From NCBI GenBank assembly GCA_934096585.1, contig CAKOMG010000009.1, positions 24,178-88,177 on the forward strand: 64,000 bases of DNA. Reading direction: 5' to 3'. This document shows, piece by piece, positions 50,935 to 58,299 of this stretch. Source of the stretch: an uncultured Bacilli bacterium (lineage in GTDB: Bacteria; Bacillota_I; Bacilli_A; ML615J-28; CAG-698). Position numbers and translations under genes: made by a program. The notes below the pieces were generated by a model. That model saw only the letters and a program-made list of their open reading frames with translations. It had not been told where the DNA came from and ran no database searches. Position 1 is the stretch's first letter, and each line of letters starts with the position of its first letter.

Positions 50935-51195
50935 CTATAGTACTACTGCTTTTTCAACAATAGAAACTAAGCGGAATCTTTTAGTTTTTGATAATGGTCT
51001 TGTCTCCATTATTTTAACTGTATCTCCTACTTTTGCCTCATTGTTTTCATCATGAGCAGTTAATTTTTTAGTATAAATTACACGTTTTCCATATAATGGA
51101 TGTTTACGATATGTAACAATTTCAACTTTTATAGTCTTGTCTTCTTTGTCAGAAGAAACTTTGCCTATATATACTTTACGAGAATTTCTTTCCAT
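50935..51195 (-). CDS. rpsQ: 30S ribosomal protein S17
   Basis: 86 residues. OB-fold primary binding protein of the 16S 5' domain. RKVYIGKVSSDKEDKTIKVE, HPLYGKRVIYTKKLTAHDE and RPLSKTKRFRLVSIVEKA are diagnostic. Confidence 0.97.
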   Translation of the reverse strand: MERNSRKVYIGKVSSDKEDKTIKVEIVTYRKHPLYGKRVIYTKKLTAHDENNEAKVGDTVKIMETRPLSKTKRFRLVSIVEKAVVL

Positions 51196-51204
51196 AATTG
51201 CCTC

Positions 51205-51441
51205 CTATTTAAGAGCATTAGCACGTTCAGTAAGAATAGTCTTCATACGAGCGATTTGCTTTTTATTCTTTTTGATTTGTGCAGTATTTTCTAACTTACC
51301 AACTGCTGCTTGAAAACGCAAATTAAATAATTCTTGTTTCAACTCTTCAATATTTTTTTCAATAGTGGCAACATCCATCTCTCTAATTTTTTCTGATTCT
51401 GATTTTTTAACAACTTTAACTTCTTTTTTAGTTCTAGCCAT
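51205..51441 (-). CDS. rpmC: 50S ribosomal protein L29
   Basis: 78 residues, about ten longer than usual because of a lysine-rich start (ARTKKEVKVVKKSESEK). The helix pair IREMDVATIEKNIEELKQEL, FNLRFQAAVGKLENTAQIKK is diagnostic. It lies at the tunnel exit, where SRP and trigger factor dock. Confidence 0.94.
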   Translation of the reverse strand: MARTKKEVKVVKKSESEKIREMDVATIEKNIEELKQELFNLRFQAAVGKLENTAQIKKNKKQIARMKTILTERANALK

Positions 51442-51443
51442 AA

Positions 51444-51863
51444 TTATTCACCACTATTCTCTTTCTTAATAATTTTTGTTGGGATAGGTAATTTATGAGA
51501 AGCAAGTCTTAATGCTTCGCGAGCAACTTCTTCACTAACTCCACCAATTTCAAACATAATTGTTCCGCGTTTTACAACAGCAACATATCCTTCTGGAGTA
51601 CCTTTTCCTCCTCCCATACGAACTGCCAATGGTTTTTTAGTTTGTGGCATATGAGGGAATATTCTAATCCATACTTGTCCTTCACGTTTCATATAACGAG
51701 TCATAGCAATACGTGATGCTTCAATTTGTGATTGTGTTAGCCATCTTCCTTCTAAAGCCATTAAACCATATTCACCAAAATTTAATTCTTTTGCACCCTT
51801 AGCTTTTCCTTCATAGCTAACGCGATGAGGTCTACGGTATTTGGTTCTTTTAGGCATTAACAT
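51444..51863 (-). CDS. rplP: 50S ribosomal protein L16
   Basis: 139 residues, starting MLMPKRTKYRRPHR as in other Bacilli. It positions A-site tRNA. FGEYGLMALEGRWLTQSQIE, IAMTRYMKREGQVWIRIFP and RMGGGKGTPEGYVAVVKRG are diagnostic. Confidence 0.98.
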   Translation of the reverse strand: MLMPKRTKYRRPHRVSYEGKAKGAKELNFGEYGLMALEGRWLTQSQIEASRIAMTRYMKREGQVWIRIFPHMPQTKKPLAVRMGGGKGTPEGYVAVVKRGTIMFEIGGVSEEVAREALRLASHKLPIPTKIIKKENSGE

Positions 51864-51865
51864 AA

Positions 51866-52513
51866 TTATTTAGCCTCCTTTTTTGCAGGTAAAATTTCAC
51901 CTTTGCAAATCCAAACTTTTACTCCTAGCTTTCCATATGTTGTATTAGCTTCAGCTAATGCATAATCTACATCCGCTCTTAATGTATGTAGTGGAACAGT
52001 ACCTTCAGAATAACCTTCAGCACGCGCCATTTCGGCACCGCCTAAACGACCTGAAATTTTTGTTTTAATTCCTTTTGCTCCAGCTTTCATAGTTTGTTGG
52101 ATTGCCTTCTTTTGTACACGTCTAAATGATGCTCTGTTTTCAAGATCTTCAGCTATCTTTCTTGCAACTAATGTAGCATCTAAATCAGGATTTTTAATTT
52201 CCATAACACTTAAAAATACTGATTTGCCTGTAATTTTTTCTAATCTCTTAACCATTTCTTGTTTTACAGCACCTTCACGTCCAATTACAACACCAGGTTT
52301 TGCTGTGTAAACAGTAATCATAATTTTTGATTTTACTCTTTCAATTGTAACTCTAGACACTTGTGCCTTTTTATAGAATTGATTAATCTCGTTACGAATT
52401 TTTAAATCTTCATGTAATAATTCAGGTACTTCTAATTTATTAGCATACCATCTTGAATCCCAATCACGGATAACGCCTAAACGTAAACCTATTGGGCTAA
52501 CTTTTTGTCCCAT
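51866..52513 (-). CDS. rpsC: 30S ribosomal protein S3
   Basis: 215 residues from MGQKVSPIGLRLGVIRDWDS; AGGATC-type site (GGAGGATC) stands before this ATG, and the upstream in-frame codons overlap rplV. KH domain with GREGAVKQEMVKRLEKITGK, then GRLGGAEMARAEGYSEGTVP and LGVKVWICKGEILP are diagnostic. Part of the mRNA entry helicase site. Confidence 0.97.
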   Translation of the reverse strand: MGQKVSPIGLRLGVIRDWDSRWYANKLEVPELLHEDLKIRNEINQFYKKAQVSRVTIERVKSKIMITVYTAKPGVVIGREGAVKQEMVKRLEKITGKSVFLSVMEIKNPDLDATLVARKIAEDLENRASFRRVQKKAIQQTMKAGAKGIKTKISGRLGGAEMARAEGYSEGTVPLHTLRADVDYALAEANTTYGKLGVKVWICKGEILPAKKEAK

Positions 52514-52526
52514 ATTGAGATCCTCC

Positions 52527-52874
52527 TTAATTTCTTTCTGCAACAACTACTACGATGTTGCTTGTTCTTTTTAATAAAGTGCTTGCGCTACCTTTAGCTT
52601 TTGGTAAGTATCTTTTCATAGTAATACCTTCATTAGCATAAGTTTCTTTAATATATAAATTATCTTTATTCATTTCGTAATTATGTTCGGCATTAGCAAC
52701 TGCAGATTTTAATACTTTAGCTATTGCATCGCTTGCACCATTAGGTGTTAAGTATAAAATTGAGAATGCCTCACCAATATTTTTTCCTCTAATTAAATCA
52801 AGAACTAATCTAACTTTTCTTGCTGATATTCTAACTGTTTTAGCTTCAGCTCTAGCTGTTTTTACATTTTCCAT
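52527..52874 (-). CDS. rplV: 50S ribosomal protein L22
   Basis: 115 residues. Its long loop lines the exit tunnel. ARAEAKTVRISARKVRLVLD, GKNIGEAFSIL and the C-terminal LKRTSNIVVVVAERN are diagnostic, and the loop tip is AKGSAST. Confidence 0.97.
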   Translation of the reverse strand: MENVKTARAEAKTVRISARKVRLVLDLIRGKNIGEAFSILYLTPNGASDAIAKVLKSAVANAEHNYEMNKDNLYIKETYANEGITMKRYLPKAKGSASTLLKRTSNIVVVVAERN

Positions 52875-52887
52875 TAATTAGCTCCTC

Positions 52888-53163
52888 CTACTTTGAATCC
52901 TTTTTATCTTTTCCGTGTCCGCGGAAATTTCTTGTAGGTGCAAACTCACCTAATTTATGGCCTACCATATCTTCTGTAACATATACAGGAACATGATTTT
53001 TTCCATTATATACTCCGATAGTATGTCCGATAAATTCAGGGAAAATAGTTGATCTTCTTGACCATGTTTGAACTACTTTTTTGCTATTTGATTCATTTAA
53101 TTCAACAATCTTTTTCATCAAATGATCATCACAAAATGGTCCTTTTTTCAATGAACGTGCCAT
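52888..53163 (-). CDS. rpsS: 30S ribosomal protein S19
   Basis: 91 residues. Head protein and target of RimM. MARSLKKGPFCDDHLMKKI, TWSRRSTIFPEFIGHTIGVY and KLGEFAPTRNFRGHGKD are diagnostic. Confidence 0.98.
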   Translation of the reverse strand: MARSLKKGPFCDDHLMKKIVELNESNSKKVVQTWSRRSTIFPEFIGHTIGVYNGKNHVPVYVTEDMVGHKLGEFAPTRNFRGHGKDKKDSK

Positions 53164-53173
53164 ATTTTACCTC

Positions 53174-54010
53174 CTAATTTCCGTTACGACGACGAACGAT
53201 TAATTCTGTCGATTTTTTCTTTTTGTTACGTGTCTTCTTACCTAAAGCAACTTTACCCCAAGGAGTTAAAGGAGCTTTTCTACCAACTGGTGCTCTACCT
53301 TCACCACCACCATGTGGGTGATCGTTAGGGTTCATAACAGATCCTCTAACAGTAGGTCTAATACCCATATGACGAGTTCTACCAGCTTTACCAATATTAA
53401 CATTCATGTAATCAGCATTGCCAACTTCACCTATTGTTGCACGACAAACTCCTAATACTTTTCTTACTTCACCACTTGCCAAACGAATTAAAACGTATTT
53501 ACCTTCACGTCCTAAAATTTGTGCGCTTGCTCCAGCACTTCTAACTAGTTGTGCTCCAGCACCTGGATGTAATTCAATATTATGAATTGTTGTACCAACA
53601 GGGATATTTTCTAATGGTAATGCATTACCAACTTTAATATCAGCTTTTGGTCCAGAATAAATTTGAGTTCCTACTGTAATTCCTTTTGGTGCGATTATAT
53701 ATCTTTTTTCACCATCAGCATATACAACTAAAGCAATATTTGCACTTCTATTAGGATCATATTCAATAGTTCTTACTGTTGCTGGAATGTCATCTTTGTT
53801 TCTTAAAAAGTCAATTACACGATATTTTCTTTTTTCACATCCGCCCTTATGACGAACTGTAATTCTTCCTAAATTGTTACGGCCGCCTCTTCCTTTAACA
53901 GGTTGTAACAAGCTTTTTTCAGGAGTGTCACAAGTGATTTCGTCTTTATAAACTAATACAGTCATATTACGACGACCATTTGTGGTTGGTTTATAACTTT
54001 TAATAGCCAT
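53174..54010 (-). CDS. rplB: 50S ribosomal protein L2
   Basis: 278 residues. Peptidyl-transferase-adjacent protein. MAIKSYKPTTNGRRNMTV, GRNNLGRITVRHKGGCEKR, then the end GSVMNPNDHPHGGGEGRAPV with the conserved histidine (NDHPHGGG) are diagnostic. Confidence 0.98.
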   Translation of the reverse strand: MAIKSYKPTTNGRRNMTVLVYKDEITCDTPEKSLLQPVKGRGGRNNLGRITVRHKGGCEKRKYRVIDFLRNKDDIPATVRTIEYDPNRSANIALVVYADGEKRYIIAPKGITVGTQIYSGPKADIKVGNALPLENIPVGTTIHNIELHPGAGAQLVRSAGASAQILGREGKYVLIRLASGEVRKVLGVCRATIGEVGNADYMNVNIGKAGRTRHMGIRPTVRGSVMNPNDHPHGGGEGRAPVGRKAPLTPWGKVALGKKTRNKKKKSTELIVRRRNGN

Positions 54011-54023
54011 TATCTATTTCCTC

Positions 54024-54308
54024 CTATATTTCAAATGCGTCAATCTTATTTCCTTCAGCTAGTGTAACAACTGCTTTTTGCACTGCTGGACGCAAACCTT
54101 CATATTTTCCAACACGACGTGATTTTCTTCTTGTGTTGATCATGTTAACGGCAGTTACTTTTACATTAAATAATTCTTCAACTGCTTTTTCTACTTCAAC
54201 TTTGTTAGATCCTTGTTTTACTTCAAAAGTATATTTTCTTTCATCAATAAGTTTCATAGACTTTTCAGTAATTAAAGGACGAACAATTATTTCATAATTA
54301 GGTTTCAT
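54024..54308 (-). CDS. rplW: 50S ribosomal protein L23
   Basis: 94 residues. Tunnel-exit protein that docks trigger factor. IIVRPLITEKSMKLIDERKY, KVEVEKAVEELFNVKVTAVN and GLRPAVQKAVVTLAEG are diagnostic. Its start overlaps the stop of rplD by one base. Confidence 0.97.
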   Translation of the reverse strand: MKPNYEIIVRPLITEKSMKLIDERKYTFEVKQGSNKVEVEKAVEELFNVKVTAVNMINTRRKSRRVGKYEGLRPAVQKAVVTLAEGNKIDAFEI

Positions 54309-54934
54309 TATTTCAAATCCTCCTCATATGCTTCTAATGCATCTAATGTCATTACATACATATCTCCATTTATTAAGTCTAATACACTTAAATGTTGTTT
54401 TGTTTGAACATATACATTAGGAATATTTCTACTTGCTAATACTAATGTTGGGTTATCTTCTTTTGTAATCACAATAATCTTTTTAGCATCAGCATTAACA
54501 GCTTTTAAAAATTCTACACAATTTTTTGTTTTAAAATCTGCTAATTCAATTTTATCTACAACAATTAAATTATTGTTTTGATATCTATTTGTTAATAAAT
54601 TTCTTAAAGCTGCTTTTACAACTTTTTTATTAACTCTTACAGCATAACTTCTTGGAGTAGGTCCAAACACAACTCCGCCACCTCTCCATTGAGCAGCTCT
54701 AATAGATCCTTGTCTTGCACGTCCAGTACCTTTTTGTCTCCAAGGTTTTCTACCACCACCACTAACTTCAGTGCGGTTTTTAGTATCATGAGTACCTTGG
54801 CGTAATGATGCACGTTGTGCATAAACAACATCATATACTACTTGCATATTTGCTTCTGTCGCAAATACTGTTTCGCTTAACTCTATAGTTTTAACATTTT
54901 CACCAGTTTGGCTTAATACTGCAATACTAGGCAT
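54308..54934 (-). CDS. rplD: 50S ribosomal protein L4
   Basis: 208 residues. Its loop lines the tunnel; in many bacteria it also represses the S10 operon through the leader. HDTKNRTEVSGGGRKPWRQK, GTGRARQGSIRAAQWRGGGV and RNIPNVYVQTKQHLSVLDL are diagnostic. Confidence 0.97.
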   Translation of the reverse strand: MPSIAVLSQTGENVKTIELSETVFATEANMQVVYDVVYAQRASLRQGTHDTKNRTEVSGGGRKPWRQKGTGRARQGSIRAAQWRGGGVVFGPTPRSYAVRVNKKVVKAALRNLLTNRYQNNNLIVVDKIELADFKTKNCVEFLKAVNADAKKIIVITKEDNPTLVLASRNIPNVYVQTKQHLSVLDLINGDMYVMTLDALEAYEEDLK

Positions 54935-54936
54935 GA

Positions 54937-55599
54937 TTATTCTCCTTTCTTCAATGCTTCAGGATTAACACTAGGATTATTAGCTTTTACACCATTTGTA
55001 ATTACCACAAATGATTTATTTGCTCCTGGCACGCTACCCTTAATTAAAATTACATTTTTTTCTAAATCGACTTTTACTACTTCTAAATTTTGAATTGTAA
55101 CTGTTTCGCCACCAAGACGTCCAGCCATCTTTTTTCCTTTTTTAACTCTAGCAGCATCGATGCTACCCATTGAACCTATACCACGATGATATCCTGATCC
55201 ATGAGCCATTGGTCCACGAGAGAAATTATGACGCTTGATTGCACCTGCATAACCTTTTCCTTTAGAAGTTCCAGTTACATCAACAATTTCTCCTTCAACA
55301 AATATATTTCCTTTAACTTCTTGACCTACTTCAAACGCCATCATTTCCTCACCAGCGATTTCTTTTACGAAGCGCTTAGGATTTGTGTTAGCTTTTTTAG
55401 CATGTCCTTCTTCAGGCTTAGTGACATTCTTTTTGTCAGCATAGCCTAATTGCACTGCTTGATAACCATCAGTTTCAGCAGTTTTCTTTTGTAATACAAC
55501 ATTTGGTGTTACTTCAACAACTGTAACAGGAATTAAAGTGCCATCTGTTGCAAAAATTTGAGTCATTCCGACTTTTTTACCTAAGATTCCCTTGGCCAT
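54937..55599 (-). CDS. rplC: 50S ribosomal protein L3
   Basis: 220 residues. Early 50S assembly protein with a loop reaching the peptidyl-transferase centre. ILGKKVGMTQIFATDGTLIP, VDVTGTSKGKGYAGAIKRHN and MAHGSGYHRGIGSMG with the site usually methylated nearby are diagnostic. Confidence 0.98.
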   Translation of the reverse strand: MAKGILGKKVGMTQIFATDGTLIPVTVVEVTPNVVLQKKTAETDGYQAVQLGYADKKNVTKPEEGHAKKANTNPKRFVKEIAGEEMMAFEVGQEVKGNIFVEGEIVDVTGTSKGKGYAGAIKRHNFSRGPMAHGSGYHRGIGSMGSIDAARVKKGKKMAGRLGGETVTIQNLEVVKVDLEKNVILIKGSVPGANKSFVVITNGVKANNPSVNPEALKKGE

Positions 55600-55623
55600 A
55601 AGTTTTCCTCCTTTTTTAACTTA

Positions 55624-55929
55624 TTATTTTAAAATGATATCTACACCAGCAGGTATTTCCAAATGAACTAATGTATCCATAGTTTTTGGAGTTGTTGAAA
55701 CGATATCAATTAATCTCTTATGTGTTCTTCTTTCAAATTGTTCACGACTATCTTTATGTTTGTGTGGTGAACGAATAATTGTAAACACTTCTTTTTCAGT
55801 TGGAAGTGGAATAGGTCCTGAAACAACAGCTCCAGTTTTTTTCGCAGCTTCAACAATTTTAATTGCAGATTCATCTAATAATCTGTGATCATAAGAAATT
55901 AGTTTGATTCTTAATGATTTCTTTGCCAT
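55624..55929 (-). CDS. rpsJ: 30S ribosomal protein S10
   Basis: 101 residues. Head protein and NusB partner in antitermination. LRIKLISYDHRLLDESAIKI, GPIPLPTEKEVFTIIRSPHK and RRTHKRLIDIVSTTPKT are diagnostic. First gene of the thirty-gene cluster; AGGAGG lies before the ATG, and a 120-nt leader and a strong promoter precede it. Confidence 0.98.
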   Translation of the reverse strand: MAKKSLRIKLISYDHRLLDESAIKIVEAAKKTGAVVSGPIPLPTEKEVFTIIRSPHKHKDSREQFERRTHKRLIDIVSTTPKTMDTLVHLEIPAGVDIILK

Positions 55930-56050
55930 TTTTTGGTCCTCCTTTTTGCATCTTGTGCTTTAGGCTCATCATAAATTACCTGACTACGCATAATAGGCAA
56001 CTCAACCGTGTGTGTCAGCAACCTTACGAATCTTCGCCCCTAAAAAGCCT
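55930..56050 (-). promoter_or_regulatory. Leader of the S10-spc-alpha cluster
   Basis: About 120 nt of untranslated RNA. It can pair CTGAC with GTCAG across a roughly 30-nt loop, or alternatively TTGCCT with AGGTAA (one wobble), so two exclusive folds exist. L4-responsive S10 leaders are known in Firmicutes and gamma-proteobacteria, but this one is identified only by position. Confidence 0.35.
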
Positions 56051-56055
56051 TTTAT

Positions 56056-56084
56056 ATTATATCACTTTTGTTTAAATAATGCAA
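56056..56084 (-). promoter_or_regulatory. Promoter of the S10-spc-alpha cluster
   Basis: Minus strand: -35 TTGCAT (56079-56084), 17-bp spacer, -10 TATAAT (56056-56061). The only strong promoter I see for the genes rpsJ to rplQ. Confidence 0.85.
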
Positions 56085-56099
56085 TAGTTTTTTTATTAA

Positions 56100-56131
56100 A
56101 TTTCAAAACAGGCCCTGCATAGGACCTGTTT
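56100..56131 (-). terminator. Terminator upstream of the S10 promoter
   Basis: Minus strand: AAACAGGTCCT, loop ATGC, AGGGCCTGTTT (one wobble), followed by TTTGAAATTT. It shields the S10 promoter from upstream transcription. Confidence 0.75.
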
Positions 56132-56150
56132 ATATTTTGTTGCTATCTAA

Positions 56151-56297
56151 TTATTTCCTATATTTAATTTTAACAAACATTTTTGAATATATTTCATTTA
56201 TTTTAAAATTTTTAAAATCAAACTTTGAAGCTTTTAAAAGCAATCTTTCATAAGTATCACAAGCATTTGATATCATTTTATAAGTATTAATTTTCAT
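56151..56297 (-). CDS. Tiny basic hypothetical protein
   Basis: 48 residues from the ATG at 56295-56297 (AGG six bases upstream); the longer open frame would run through the terminator at 56317-56336. Lysine/tyrosine-rich helical sequence (MKINTYKMISNACDTYERLL). Nothing is recognised. It is bracketed by terminators, so it would be read only by leak-through from the yjcZ-like gene. Could be spurious. Confidence 0.35.
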   Translation of the reverse strand: MKINTYKMISNACDTYERLLLKASKFDFKNFKINEIYSKMFVKIKYRK

Positions 56298-56316
56298 ATG
56301 TGACCTATAACAATAA

Positions 56317-56336
56317 AACTCCTTTTTAAAGGAGTT
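56317..56336 (-). terminator. Terminator of the second yjcZ-like gene
   Basis: A perfect palindrome AACTCCTTT-TT-AAAGGAGTT followed by TTATTG on the minus strand, 6 bp after the stop codon. Confidence 0.7.
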
Positions 56337-56341
56337 ATTGA

Positions 56342-56482
56342 TTAGAATATATATGCCGCACCACAAATTACTAATAAAATAAATAATACTAATATAAATG
56401 CATAATTTGCCATGCCGCCTTTATTTCCATCGCATATTGGAGTGCATGTATTGCAGCATGTATTTCCATTAATATTTGTCAT
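56342..56482 (-). CDS. YjcZ-like small membrane protein (sporulation), second copy
   Basis: 46 residues from the ATG behind GGAGGG. A cysteine-rich head (NTCCNTCTPIC) and one membrane helix (YAFILVLFILLVICGAAYIF) nearly the same as in the copy at 22910. A CATACTATA word, matching the sigma-K -10 pattern, ends 20 bases before the ATG, the same distance as in the other copy. The open frame reaches 26 codons further upstream, but that part overlaps the promoter element. Confidence 0.82.
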   Translation of the reverse strand: MTNINGNTCCNTCTPICDGNKGGMANYAFILVLFILLVICGAAYIF

Positions 56483-56502
56483 AGCACACCCTCCTTTCAA
56501 TA

Positions 56503-56511
56503 TATAGTATG
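56503..56511 (-). promoter_or_regulatory. Sigma-K-like -10 element of the second yjcZ-like gene
   Basis: CATACTATA on the minus strand (CATANNNTA pattern), spaced from the start codon exactly as at 22881-22889. Confidence 0.45.
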
Positions 56512-56582
56512 CTTTAAAATTTTTTTTGACATTACATTCAAATTTTTTTAATCTAAACATATAATGAAAATGAGGTTGTATA

Positions 56583-56906
56583 ATGGAAAAATTAAACGAT
56601 TATATTAACAAAGGCCAAATTCAATCTTTTGTAAAATGGATTTATGATTTATCTCCCTTAGAACTCATTTCTATAGGTTGTGTCATTTCCATAATGATTT
56701 GCGAATGCACAACCGTAAATGAACAAAATGTGTTGGGAAATTTTTTAGAAATGGTTGGTCAAATTTTATTAACAGCCAACGCACAAGCTACAACTGTAAA
56801 TCCAACTCATATAAGTGCCTCTATAGTACAATTAGATGAACTTAAAGCTGAAATTTATAAAATTTTAAATAGTAAAATTACCAAACAACACTATAATCGT
56901 AACTAA
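56583..56906 (+). CDS. Small hypothetical protein with a hydrophobic helix
   Basis: 107 residues. A helical segment (LISIGCVISIMICECTTVNE) is followed by LGNFLEMVGQILLTANAQA and a charged C-terminal helix. The pattern of a hydrophobic helix then G-N-F-L-x-x-x-G-x-x-L-x-T recalls small uncharacterised clostridial proteins (DUF6774-like), with low certainty. GAGG precedes the ATG, and CATATAAT stands at 56558-56565. Divergent from the yjcZ-like gene; its last 29 bp overlap the next gene tail to tail. Confidence 0.6.
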   Translation: MEKLNDYINKGQIQSFVKWIYDLSPLELISIGCVISIMICECTTVNEQNVLGNFLEMVGQILLTANAQATTVNPTHISASIVQLDELKAEIYKILNSKITKQHYNRN

Positions 56907-57336
56907 TGATCATTAATAATAAATAATATACATATAAAATTAATAAATTGCCAAGTATTAGCCAAACATGTTGTTTTATAGTCGTTATTTGTTTTGAAAA
57001 AATAAGAACAATTATTGTCAAAACTACAAATAAGATTACTATTGTAAAAAACATAGGCCAAGCTATTTTATCTATAGTTTGAATAAATCGAACCATAGAT
57101 AAAAGCATTAGAGTCATTGAGCCATATGTGTTAATTTTAATTTCATTAAAGTAGCAATTAGTTTTAGCAATTTTAATTTCATATGCTGATAATAATAATG
57201 GCATAACGAATATGCATATTAAAAACACATAAAATGTTATATTATATATTTTATTATTTTTTGGTAATATAATTGATACTAATAATATCAAAATATTAAC
57301 AGCCCAACTAGTTATAAGTATACTTTTATTTTTCAT
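56878..57336 (-). CDS. Four-helix membrane protein, unknown function
   Basis: 152 residues with four membrane helices (about 6-24, 29-49, 72-106 as two, 122-146). No charged catalytic residues stand out and the family is not recognised. Starts 9 bp after the RluA-type gene's stop, so probably co-transcribed with it. Confidence 0.65.
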   Translation of the reverse strand: MKNKSILITSWAVNILILLVSIILPKNNKIYNITFYVFLICIFVMPLLLSAYEIKIAKTNCYFNEIKINTYGSMTLMLLSMVRFIQTIDKIAWPMFFTIVILFVVLTIIVLIFSKQITTIKQHVWLILGNLLILYVYYLLLMIISYDYSVVW

Positions 57337-57345
57337 AAGTTTCTC

Positions 57346-58176
57346 CTAAAAATTTTCTTTTGATTGTATTTTTTGCATTGTCATTGTTTCTGGATTTATA
57401 AAGCAAATTTTGCTAGCATGAAGTTTTAAACCATTGTGCATATCAAGAGAATAAAGTTTATCACCTATAATTGGATGACCTACACTATTTAAGTGTACTC
57501 TAATTTGATGCTTTCTGCCACCAATAATATTTATACTTATTTTACTTATGCCATTTTTATACCATATTGTTTTATATTTCGTAATAGCGCTTTTTCCTTT
57601 TGCATAAACAATTTGTAAATTACTATGCCTATCTTTCCCTAATGGTTTATTTATAATACCCTCGCAAGGATTTAAAACACCATTAATTAAAGCAACATAC
57701 TCTTTTTTAACCTCTCTATTTTCGAAAGCATATGCTAAGTAAGCTAAAGATAATGAATTTTTTGCGAACAACACTATTCCCGTTGTTTCATAATCTAATC
57801 GATGTACAGTTTGGCAAAATTTATTTTTTTTATGCTTTATGAGATAATTATATACTGCGTTTTGTAGCGTTTCATTTGTGTTGCCATCAGTATGAACTAA
57901 AATATTAGCCGGTTTATTAATAGCAATAATATATTCATCTTCGTACAATATCTCAATAGACATTTGAAATGGTACTATATTCATCTCTATGTCTTCTAAA
58001 ATCACATTATCATCTTGATTAATTATATACGATAAATCAACTAAAGAGTGGTTGACACTTATACGACCATTACTGGCAAAATGTTTTATGTTGTTTTTGC
58101 CTATTTTATAAGTTTGTAACATATCTTCTATACTTTTATTAGCAAAGAATTTGCTATTAATCTTTACTTTTCCCAT
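57346..58176 (-). CDS. RluA-family pseudouridine synthase
   Basis: 276 residues. N-terminal S4-like domain (VKINSKFFANKSIEDMLQTY ... INVNH-type GRISVNHSLV), then the catalytic motif HRLDYETTGIVLFAKN with its aspartate, and GRKHQIRVHLNSVGHPIIGD at the end. It modifies 23S rRNA or tRNA; RluD-like or the Bacillus YjbO/YhcT group cannot be told apart by eye. An extended -10 (TGCTATAAT) lies about 20 bases upstream. Confidence 0.9.
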   Translation of the reverse strand: MGKVKINSKFFANKSIEDMLQTYKIGKNNIKHFASNGRISVNHSLVDLSYIINQDDNVILEDIEMNIVPFQMSIEILYEDEYIIAINKPANILVHTDGNTNETLQNAVYNYLIKHKKNKFCQTVHRLDYETTGIVLFAKNSLSLAYLAYAFENREVKKEYVALINGVLNPCEGIINKPLGKDRHSNLQIVYAKGKSAITKYKTIWYKNGISKISINIIGGRKHQIRVHLNSVGHPIIGDKLYSLDMHNGLKLHASKICFINPETMTMQKIQSKENF

Positions 58177-58299
58177 ATTATCACCTTTCCTTATTATAGC
58201 ATTTTTTATAAATTATTCCTATATTTTTTAATTAAATATTTATTTTTTCTAAATAATATGTTATGATTTGATTATATAATAATTTTAGAAAGGATAATT

